From Chlorobium sp. (GTDB lineage: Bacteria; Bacteroidota; Chlorobiia; Chlorobiales; Chlorobiaceae), in the NCBI GenBank assembly GCA_028282595.1, contig JANQHQ010000033.1, positions 1 to 8,168 of the forward strand: a DNA stretch of 8,168 bases, read 5' to 3'. Shown here piece by piece: positions 1-4,912 of the stretch; the stretch's first letter is position 1; every line of letters starts with the position of its first letter. Made by a program: the position numbers and the translations under genes. The notes below the pieces were generated by a model. That model ran no database searches, had not been told where the DNA came from, and saw nothing but the letters and a program-made list of their open reading frames with translations.

Positions 1-124
1 CCGACGGCGAACCCCGATGGTATCTTTCGGAGGTCGGGGTCGGGTTTCGGAATCGAATGTATTTCTTTACGGTAACAGGTGGTGTGTACAGCTTAAAAAA
101 TGCCAACTATTTCAGGACGGGACA
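1..124 (+). repeat. Left copy of 124-bp terminal inverted repeat
   Basis: These bases are the reverse complement of 8045-8168 with only two mismatches, at 100 and 103. The inner edge reads TTCAGGACGGGACA; read outward this is TGTCCCGTCCTGAA, a TG-start edge like those of many IS ends. The outer edge coincides with the window edge, so the true repeat may be longer. The inner edge lies 53 bp upstream of the ferredoxin start codon. No transposase is visible. It could be an IS end, a MITE or a dispersed intergenic repeat; the sequence alone does not decide. Confidence 0.9.
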
Positions 125-148
125 GTTCCGCCGGTATTCATAGACCTT

Positions 149-162
149 TCACTAATCACTAA
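149..162. repeat. TCACTAA heptamer tandem pair
   Basis: Two perfect tandem copies of TCACTAA end 15 bp before the ferredoxin start codon. The complement, TTAGTGA, recurs in the hairpin repeats at 1547-1646 and 1707-1741, so this may be a remnant of that family or one of the short heptamer repeats found in this window. Confidence 0.5.
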
Positions 163-177
163 CTATTGAACTTCATT

Positions 178-489
178 ATGAAAAAACCCGGACATCATAT
201 TCTTGTCTGCGCGAGCTTCCGCGCGCAGGGAACTCCGCAGGGCATCTGCCACAAGAAAGAGGCTCTTTCCCTGATCCCCTATCTTGAAAGCGAACTCTCC
301 GACCGGGACCTGACCGATGTCGCCGTATCGGCAACGGGTTGCCTGAACGTCTGTGAAAAGGGTCCGGTCCTCGTCGTCTATCCGGAGAACTGGTGGTACG
401 GGGAAATCGACAGCGAAGACAAGGTCGACGAGATTCTCGACGCCCTCGAGGAAGGAGAAGCGTGCGAAGATCACCTGATCAGCGAATGA
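178..489 (+). CDS. [2Fe-2S] ferredoxin, thioredoxin-like fold
   Basis: A 103-residue soluble protein, probably a small cytoplasmic electron carrier. Cysteines at 11, 24, 55 and 59 match the spacing of the thioredoxin-like [2Fe-2S] ferredoxins of Clostridium pasteurianum, Aquifex and Azotobacter (FeSII/Shethna type). The sequence opens with the family-like HHILVCAS strand and has GCLNVCEKGP around the last two ligands. An extra Cys96 lies in the acidic tail. I chose the ATG at 178 over an in-frame TTG at 166 because the protein then begins just before the first core strand. No clear Shine-Dalgarno sequence precedes it. Members of this family often lie in or beside nif clusters and may donate electrons or protect nitrogenase; the modE gene downstream fits that setting, but the nif link is inference because no nif gene is in the window. 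Confidence 0.88.
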   Translation: MKKPGHHILVCASFRAQGTPQGICHKKEALSLIPYLESELSDRDLTDVAVSATGCLNVCEKGPVLVVYPENWWYGEIDSEDKVDEILDALEEGEACEDHLISE

Positions 490-564
490 CGGTGAAAGGC
501 GTCCTGTAAATACCGCCGATCTTTTCCTATTTTCCATTAGGGTACCTCTATGTATTGTCATGAG

Positions 565-641
565 TCCCGATTCCATCGGGATGCAAGGCGAACGGAGTCC
601 CGACAAGTCGGGATGAGGATTTTGATCCCGACCTGTCGGGA
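565..641. repeat. Cluster of three TCCCGAY hairpin repeats
   Basis: Three small perfect palindromes lie in the 233-bp gap between the ferredoxin and modE: 565-581 (7-bp arms TCCCGAT/ATCGGGA, 3-nt loop), 598-613 (TCCCGAC/GTCGGGA, 2-nt loop) and 626-641 (same arms, 2-nt loop). They are spaced about 30 bp apart. No run of T follows any of them, so they look like REP-type dispersed palindromes rather than standard intrinsic terminators. In an mRNA that spans both genes they would form consecutive hairpins that could affect its stability or end. Confidence 0.8.
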
Positions 642-722
642 CAACGAAGCAATTGAAACGCGGAATAAATACATAGAAATGCCCATGAGGGGACGTTGCA
701 CGGAAACCATGGACAACCTTTC

Positions 723-1532
723 ATGCCCGCGAACCGCAAAGCCATCGAACTGGAGGGAAGTCTCTGGTTTCAGAAATCGGAAAACAGATTCCTCGGCGGC
801 GAACGGATCGCGCTGCTTGAAAAAATCGACGAGCTCGGCTCGATCAGCAAAGCCGCGAAATCCGTTGGAATCAGTTATAAGACCGCATGGCAGCTCGTCA
901 ACGCCGTCAACAACCTCTCCGAAAAGGAGCTTGTCGACCGGACGACCGGGGGAAAGCACGGCGGAGGAACGAAACTGACCCGGGAAGGGAAAAAACTCCT
1001 CAACCGCTACCGGATCGTCCAAGAAGAACACAGAAAATTCCTCGACAACCTCGAGGAGCGCTTTGACGATTCGGAAAAACTGTATGAATTCCTGAACAGG
1101 ATATCGGTGAGAGTCAGTGCGAGAAACGTTTTCAGCGGGACCATCACCTCGATCGTCCGCGAACCGGTCAACGCGGAAATCGTGCTTTCCCTGAAAGGCG
1201 GGATTCCGCTCACGGCTATCGTCACCAACGGCGCGGTCGACAAGCTCGGACTCTCCGAAGGAATGTCGGTTTACGCCATCATCAAGTCGAGTGCCGTCAT
1301 TATCGGCGAGGACATCGATGTCGGAAAGGTCAGCACGAGAAACGTGCTCTGCGGCAGAATAGCCAACATCATCGACGGCCCGGTCAACACGGAAGTGGAT
1401 GTCGAGATCGGTGGAGGTAATGTCATCACCTCGATCATCACGCAGCGAAGCGCCGAACGGCTGGGGCTGAAGCAAGGGGGAGAAGCCTGCGCGATGTTCA
1501 AGGCGTCAAGCGTCATCATCGGCACGAGCTGA
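723..1532 (+). CDS. modE: ModE-type molybdate-responsive transcriptional regulator
   Basis: A 269-residue protein with the full ModE architecture. An N-terminal winged helix-turn-helix covers roughly residues 25-95, with the ModE signature GSISKAAKSVGISYKTAW at 39-56 and TTGGKHGGG at 74-82. Two tandem TOBE/Mop domains follow at about 132-196 and 203-267. Each starts with a S-A/T-RN motif (SARNVFSG, STRNVLCG) and ends in a SSVIIG-like motif. In characterised ModE proteins the Mop domains bind molybdate at the dimer interface, and the dimer then represses molybdate uptake genes or activates molybdoenzyme genes. Length matches E. coli ModE (262 aa). The ATG at 723 is preferred over an in-frame TTG at 696 because it fits that family length; no strong ribosome site is seen for either. 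I found no obvious ModE operator upstream. Confidence 0.93.
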   Translation: MPANRKAIELEGSLWFQKSENRFLGGERIALLEKIDELGSISKAAKSVGISYKTAWQLVNAVNNLSEKELVDRTTGGKHGGGTKLTREGKKLLNRYRIVQEEHRKFLDNLEERFDDSEKLYEFLNRISVRVSARNVFSGTITSIVREPVNAEIVLSLKGGIPLTAIVTNGAVDKLGLSEGMSVYAIIKSSAVIIGEDIDVGKVSTRNVLCGRIANIIDGPVNTEVDVEIGGGNVITSIITQRSAERLGLKQGGEACAMFKASSVIIGTS

Positions 1533-1546
1533 GCAGACATAAGACA

Positions 1547-1646
1547 TAGTGACGACGCCCGATTGATATCGGGCTTAGTGACGTCGTCCGGCTGGGCCGG
1601 ACTTAGTGACAAGGGGCGACGCCCGGACTTCGTCGGGCTTAGTGGC
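1547..1646. repeat. Three tandem TAGTGAC-flanked hairpin repeats
   Basis: Three units, each a GC-rich hairpin bracketed by TAGTGAC/TTAGTGAC: 1557-1574 (GCCCGAT/ATCGGGC arms), 1586-1602 (GTCCGGC/GCCGGAC) and 1621-1638 (GCCC.GAC/GTC.GGGC with one bulged base). The hairpin sequences differ while pairing is kept, and the flanks are conserved (the last one reads TTAGTGGC). They start 14 bp after the modE stop, between the convergent modE and hypE genes. They could help end or protect both transcripts, but no T-run is present. Confidence 0.82.
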
Positions 1647-1706
1647 AAGCGTGATCGGAAAAATACCTCAAGAGCTGTCGCACCATTACTCTTAACTTCT
1701 TAACTC

Positions 1707-1741
1707 GTCACTAAGCCTGACACCGTCAGGCACCGTCACTA
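1707..1741. repeat. Fourth TAGTGAC hairpin unit, inverted
   Basis: The same repeat unit as at 1547-1646, in the opposite orientation. GTCACTAA precedes and GTCACTA follows a perfect hairpin at 1715-1731 (arms GCCTGAC/GTCAGGC, 3-nt loop). It lies 16 bp past the hypE stop codon on the hypE transcript side and could form a hairpin near the 3' end of the hyp mRNA. Confidence 0.8.
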
Positions 1742-1757
1742 CATCAACTATCAATTA

Positions 1758-2807
1758 TTAACAAATTCTCGGCAACTGCTCTCCGAGAGGCATTTCTACA
1801 ATTCGCCGGCTTCCGAGAACGTTTCGCATCACGACCGTGCCCGGATGGTCCTCGACCACTTCGCCGATCGCCACGGCTTCCCTGCCGGAGCCGTCGGCAT
1901 GCTCCCGCATGGTCCGCAGAACGGCATCGGCATGAGCGCGGGGAACGGCGAGCACCACTTTTCCCTCGTTCGCGACGTTGAGCGGATCGATACCGAGCAG
2001 TTCACAGGCTCCCCGCACATCGTCGCGGACGGGAATAGCGGCCTCGTCGATTGCAATGCCTTTTCCCGAAGCTTCCGCCCATTCGTTCAGGGTTGCGGCA
2101 AGCCCGCCCCTGGTCGGGTCCCTCATGGCGCGGACTCCCGGAACCTCGTCGAGTACGGCCGCAATCAAGCCGTTGAGGGCCGCCGTATCGCTCACGATGC
2201 CTGCACTGAACGAAAGCCCCTCGCGGGCGGTCATGACGGCCATGCCGTGATCGCCGAGCGTCCCGGAAAGAATGACGACGTCCCCCGCCGCGAGACCGGC
2301 GCAGGAGACGGCTGCATCCGGCCTCAGGGTGCCGATCCCCGACGTATTGATAAAAATGCCGTCGCACTGGCCGTTCTGCACGACTTTCGTATCCCCGGCA
2401 ACGATCTGCACTCCCGCCTTTTCCGCCGACGAAGCGATGCTCTGCACGATCGTTTCGAGATCCTTCAGGGAAAAACCCTCCTCGATAACGAACCCCGCGC
2501 CGAGGTAGCGCGGAATCGCCCCGCCGACGGCAAGATCGTTTACCGTTCCGTTGACGGCAAGATCCCCGATGGTGCCGCCGGGGAAGAAAAAGGGCGTAAC
2601 AACGAAGGTGTCGGTCGTAAAGGCAATGTCTCCGGAATCGAGATGCAGCTTCGCCTGGTCGTCGAGCGCGGCGAGAACGGGATTCTGAAGCCGGGGCATG
2701 AATATCCTTTCGGTCAACTCCCTGGAAAGCCTTCCCCCCGCTCCGTGAGCCATCTGAACGGTCTCGTGTTTCGTGACCGGAAGCGGGCAGTTGAATGCTG
2801 TCGGCAT
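1758..2807 (-). CDS. hypE: HypE, [NiFe]-hydrogenase maturation dehydratase
   Basis: A 349-residue cytoplasmic enzyme of the PurM/AIR-synthase-like ATP-binding family. It accepts a carbamoyl group from HypF on its C-terminal cysteine and dehydrates it with ATP to a thiocyanate, the source of the cyanide ligands on the hydrogenase iron. The protein ends exactly in PRIC (346-349), the invariant acceptor tail. Other visible motifs are HGAGGRL near residue 21, GDLAVNGTVNDLAVGGA at 81-97 (nucleotide and metal region), AGDTKVV at 137-143 and RDPTRGGLA at 229-237. Length is normal and the frame is intact. It is the last gene of the hyp cluster, 39 bp after hypD. A TTCAACA double repeat ends 9 nt before the start. 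The PRIC tail excludes the related SelD and ThiL. Confidence 0.97.
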   Translation of the reverse strand: MPTAFNCPLPVTKHETVQMAHGAGGRLSRELTERIFMPRLQNPVLAALDDQAKLHLDSGDIAFTTDTFVVTPFFFPGGTIGDLAVNGTVNDLAVGGAIPRYLGAGFVIEEGFSLKDLETIVQSIASSAEKAGVQIVAGDTKVVQNGQCDGIFINTSGIGTLRPDAAVSCAGLAAGDVVILSGTLGDHGMAVMTAREGLSFSAGIVSDTAALNGLIAAVLDEVPGVRAMRDPTRGGLAATLNEWAEASGKGIAIDEAAIPVRDDVRGACELLGIDPLNVANEGKVVLAVPRAHADAVLRTMREHADGSGREAVAIGEVVEDHPGTVVMRNVLGSRRIVEMPLGEQLPRIC

Positions 2808-2816
2808 TGCTCGAAA

Positions 2817-2831
2817 TGTTGAACTGTTGAA
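2817..2831 (-). promoter_or_regulatory. TTCAACA direct repeat 9 nt before hypE
   Basis: On the minus strand this reads TTCAACAGTTCAACA, two perfect heptamers separated by one base, ending 9 nt before the hypE ATG. The same arrangement with the same 9-nt distance precedes hypB (7988-8002). It occupies the place where a ribosome site would be expected, and no GGAG-like sequence is present. It could be a regulatory or translation-related site, or a dispersed heptamer repeat; the function is unproven. Confidence 0.4.
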
Positions 2832-2846
2832 CGATCGACTTTGCGG

Positions 2847-3938
2847 CTACTCCTCCGTGCGGTGGTAGCGATAATAGGCCGCGCAGGCGCCTTCACTGGA
2901 AACCATCGGAGCGCCGAGCGGAGCGTTCGGCGTGCACTCCGTACCGAAAGCGGAACAGACGTCGGGCTTTATCATGCCCCGCAGCACCTCTCCGCTCCTG
3001 CAAAGCGAGGACTCCTCGGTCCGAACGTAGCCCACGTCGAATTTCCGCTCCGCATCGAATGCGGCGAAACGCTCCCGCAGACCCAGCCCGCTCCGGGGAA
3101 TCACTCCGATTCCCCGCCAGGGGCGATCGACAATCTCGAAGACCTCGTTGACGGTTTTCATCGCCTCCCGGTTGCCCTCCCGGCTTACGACCCTGGCGTA
3201 CTCGTTCGAAACGCCGACCGCCCCCTCCTCGAGCATTTCGACGAGCCTGAGGATGCCGGCAAGAATATCGACCGGCTCGAACCCCGTCGGAACGATCGGC
3301 ACCTGAAACTCCCGGGCCACCGGCTCGTACTCTTCGTAACCCGTCACCGTGCAGACATGGCCGGCGGCCAGAAACCCCTGCACCCTGTTGTCGGGCGAGG
3401 AGAGAATGGCCCGCATGGCCGGTGGCACCATGACCTGACTGACCAGTTCGCTGAAATTGCCTATACCTTCCCTCGAGGCCTGCAGTACCGCCATCGCGTT
3501 GCCGGGCACCGTGGTCTCGAAACCCACCGCGAAAAAAACAACCTCTTTTCCGGGATTCTCGCGCGCGATCGTGAGCGCTTCGAGAGAAGAGAACACAACC
3601 CGGATGTCGGCCCCCCTGCTTCTTGCGGCAAAAAGATCGCCGCAGCTTCCGGGAACGCGCAGCATGTCCCCGAAGCTCGCAAGTACGACTCCCGGCCGAG
3701 CGGCTATCGCGAGAGCGCGGTCTATGGTCTCCAGAGGGGTGACGCATACCGGACAGCCGGGGCCGTGAACCAGCTCGACCGTCTCCGGCAGAAGCTGGTC
3801 GATACCGTTGCGCATGATCGAATGGGTCTGACCGCCGCAGATTTCCATGACGGTCCACGGCCTCGTGGCGACCGATCCGATCTTCCGCAAAATGCTCCGG
3901 GCTCGATCGGGGTCCCTGTATTCGTCGATATACTTCAT
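2847..3938 (-). CDS. hypD: HypD, [NiFe]-hydrogenase Fe(CN)2CO assembly protein
   Basis: A 363-residue iron-sulfur protein that, in complex with HypC, is the scaffold on which Fe(CN)2CO is built from cyanide delivered by HypE. Signature motifs are intact: CGGQTH (34-39, catalytic-type Cys34), GPGCPVC (59-65, thiol pair Cys62/Cys65), VGFETT (138-143) and GHVCTVTGY (193-201). The C-terminal [4Fe-4S] region has Cys313, Cys328, Cys335 and Cys352 in a CSAFGTEC...EGAC context. Length is close to the E. coli protein (373 aa). Its ATG overlaps the hypC stop (ATGA, 3935-3938), and a strong ribosome site (GAGAGGAGGAG) lies just upstream inside the hypC coding end, so the two are translationally coupled, fitting their 1:1 complex. 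Confidence 0.97.
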   Translation of the reverse strand: MKYIDEYRDPDRARSILRKIGSVATRPWTVMEICGGQTHSIMRNGIDQLLPETVELVHGPGCPVCVTPLETIDRALAIAARPGVVLASFGDMLRVPGSCGDLFAARSRGADIRVVFSSLEALTIARENPGKEVVFFAVGFETTVPGNAMAVLQASREGIGNFSELVSQVMVPPAMRAILSSPDNRVQGFLAAGHVCTVTGYEEYEPVAREFQVPIVPTGFEPVDILAGILRLVEMLEEGAVGVSNEYARVVSREGNREAMKTVNEVFEIVDRPWRGIGVIPRSGLGLRERFAAFDAERKFDVGYVRTEESSLCRSGEVLRGMIKPDVCSAFGTECTPNAPLGAPMVSSEGACAAYYRYHRTEE

Positions 3939-4192
3939 CGCTCCTCCTCTCCCGGCCGCCCTTCCTCTCCTTTCAGCAGTTCGTCCCAGAGTTTCAGGCT
4001 TTCGGCGGCCTCCTCCTCGTCGATGATCTTCAGGGCGAAACCGGCGTGAACGATGGTATACTGCCCGACACGGATATCGGGAACGTATGCGAGACAGGCC
4101 CTCGTTCTGGCGCCGTTTACATCGACCACCCCCATCGCGAGTCCGTTTTCATCGCTGATCTCGACCACTTTTCCGGGTATGGCAAGGCACAT
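3935..4192 (-). CDS. hypC: HypC, hydrogenase maturation chaperone
   Basis: An 85-residue HypC/HybG/HupF family chaperone. It binds HypD during iron-centre assembly and then carries the Fe(CN)2CO unit to the hydrogenase large-subunit precursor. It begins MCLAIPGKV with the essential Cys2 that contacts iron and HypD. Residues 41-54 (RVGQYTIVHAGFAL) form the second conserved family strand. The tail is acidic and helical, as usual. The stop codon overlaps the hypD start by 4 nt. No clear ribosome site is seen before the ATG; the upstream 35 bp is instead an ATTGATAAT-type repeat, with the inserted four-helix-bundle gene beyond it. If hypB-hypF and hypC-hypE form one mRNA, it must cross that insertion. 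Confidence 0.96.
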   Translation of the reverse strand: MCLAIPGKVVEISDENGLAMGVVDVNGARTRACLAYVPDIRVGQYTIVHAGFALKIIDEEEAAESLKLWDELLKGEEGRPGEEER

Positions 4193-4197
4193 AGTTC

Positions 4198-4232
4198 AAT
4201 GGATAATTGATAATGAATAGTTGATAATTATT
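4198..4232. repeat. ATTGATAAT-type heptamer repeat before hypC
   Basis: An AT-rich run of degenerate TTGATAA/TGGATAA units (for example GGATAATTGATAATGAATAG) lies between hypC and the broken four-helix-bundle gene. The stop codon of that gene (4228-4230) lies inside the repeat. Related runs occur at 1743-1760, 4753-4776 and 4883-4912. They resemble the short tandem heptamer repeats known from cyanobacteria and seen in intergenic DNA of several phyla. Confidence 0.7.
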
Positions 4233-4757
4233 GGGCTCGGTTGTTTTCGAGGGGATTCTTTTTCGATGATTTGACAATGCTGGTCAGGAGTTTGAGTAAT
4301 TCGACAATGTCGGATTTGATTGAATCAAAACCCTGCTTTTCAAGAAGTTGAGACTGGTGCAGAAGCTCTATCCAATAGTCTGTTTCATTGGCTTCCTTGA
4401 GAGCGATTGCCATTTTGTGAATGAAGGGCACCTCTAAAAACTTATTGCGAGCCCACATTGCTGCGTTGGTCGGTGCTCGAAATCCTCATGTACTAAATGT
4501 ACACTCCGGTTTCTCCGCTCCGTCCGCCTTGCACTTTGGCCTCTCATGACACTTTTTAGAGGTGCCCTGAAATCAGCTTTGCTTTCAGCGTGCTGAGCCT
4601 CACGAACAAGAGCGCCAACGGCAGTCCCGGACCTGAGCAGTTGCTTGCTCAGCACATACTCTTTTCTTTCCTCCTGAAGAAAGCGACAAAGCTTCACAAC
4701 CCGAAGCGCAAAGCCAAAAGAAAGCTCCTCAACTCTATTAACCCTTTCCCCCTTCAT
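4228..4757 (-). pseudogene. Four-helix-bundle (23S IVS/S23-type) protein, split by a MITE
   Basis: Two fragments of one gene. The N-terminal part from the ATG at 4757 has the family pattern SFGFALRVVKLCRFLQEE, then LSKQLLRSGTAVGALVREAQ and AESKADF. The rest resumes at 4421 with IHKMAIALKEANETDYWIEL and ends at the TAA at 4228. These are hallmarks of the four-helix-bundle family first described from intervening sequences in 23S rRNA and related in fold to the Avd protein of diversity-generating retroelements; the orphan members have no known function. Deleting the 142-bp element and one TGAA copy (146 bp) joins the fragments in frame as KADFIHKM, giving 127 residues, a normal length. As it stands, translation from 4757 would read into the element and stop at 4434. 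The gene looks less GC-rich than hyp genes, and start and stop both lie in AT repeats, suggesting acquisition as an insert. Confidence 0.88.
4426..4567. mobile_element. 142-bp MITE with 15-bp perfect TIRs
   Basis: A miniature inverted-repeat element. Its ends are GGGCACCTCTAAAAA (4426-4440) and the perfect complement TTTTTAGAGGTGCCC (4553-4567). Direct TGAA copies at 4422-4425 and 4568-4571 are the target duplication. The interior has no gene; it has a small central palindrome (TGTAC...GTACA near 4489-4503), and the two halves show imperfect complementarity beyond the TIRs. It must have been moved by a transposase encoded elsewhere; I cannot assign an IS family from the ends alone. Perfect TIRs and a clean target duplication suggest recent insertion. 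Confidence 0.9.
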
Positions 4758-4776
4758 TATCAATTGTCAATTATCC
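4753..4776. repeat. ATTGATAAT-type repeat at start of four-helix-bundle gene
   Basis: TTCATTATCAATTGTCAATTAT on the plus side; the ATG at 4757 of the broken gene lies within it. It is preceded by CCCCC at 4748-4752, a CCCCCTTCATTATC string that recurs exactly 130 bp away at 4878-4891. The shortened terminal-repeat copy begins directly after it at 4777. Confidence 0.65.
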
Positions 4777-4829
4777 TGTCCCGTCCTGAAAATATATTCG
4801 ATTCCGAAACCCGATACCGACCCCGATTC
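4777..4829 (+). repeat. Internally shortened third copy of the terminal repeat
   Basis: TGTCCCGTCCTGAAA at 4777-4791 matches 8045-8059 exactly, and ATTCGATTCCGAAACCCGA at 4796-4814 matches 8111-8129 exactly. About 50 bp present between these blocks in the terminal copies is missing here, and the right part diverges after 4814. It has the same orientation as the right terminal copy. Its TGTCCC edge lies 19 bp upstream of the four-helix-bundle start codon. Confidence 0.75.
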
Positions 4830-4843
4830 CCCCAACGCTCTAA

Positions 4844-4912
4844 TTTTGACCTTTGACCTTTACTTTTTGACTTAACTCCCCCTTCATTATCCACTATCCA
4901 TTATCAATTATC
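4844..4912. repeat. TTTTGAC and ATTATCA heptamer repeats at hypF 3' end
   Basis: Two adjacent repeat types. The run at 4844-4873 is degenerate TTTTGAC/CTTTGAC units. The run at 4883-4912 is ATTATCC/ACTATCC/ATTATCA units. The second run contains the hypF stop codon (4894-4896) and encodes the last residues of HypF. Confidence 0.7.

Noticed and set aside
1..124. Sigma70-type promoter within the terminal repeat
   Set aside because: Weak -35-like and -10-like strings occur, but none has acceptable spacing; any promoter role rests only on the repeat's position.
490..722. ModE operator or molybdate riboswitch upstream of modE
   Set aside because: I found no TATA-rich inverted ModE box and no conserved riboswitch core; only hairpin repeats are visible.
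1715..1731. Intrinsic terminator for modE or hypE
   Set aside because: The stem is convincing but no T-run follows on either strand, so I list it only as a repeat hairpin.
1533..1757. CRISPR-like array from repeated TTAGTGAC units
   Set aside because: Units are short hairpins with self-complementary interiors and irregular spacing, one is inverted, and no cas gene is present.
2841..4049. A 402-codon plus-strand open frame opposite hypD/hypC, and similar ones opposite hypE and modE
   Set aside because: They mirror real genes with clear family motifs and show no protein features of their own.
4434..4552. Protein-coding content inside the MITE
   Set aside because: The reading frame there is just the continuation of the interrupted gene into the element and ends without any family similarity.
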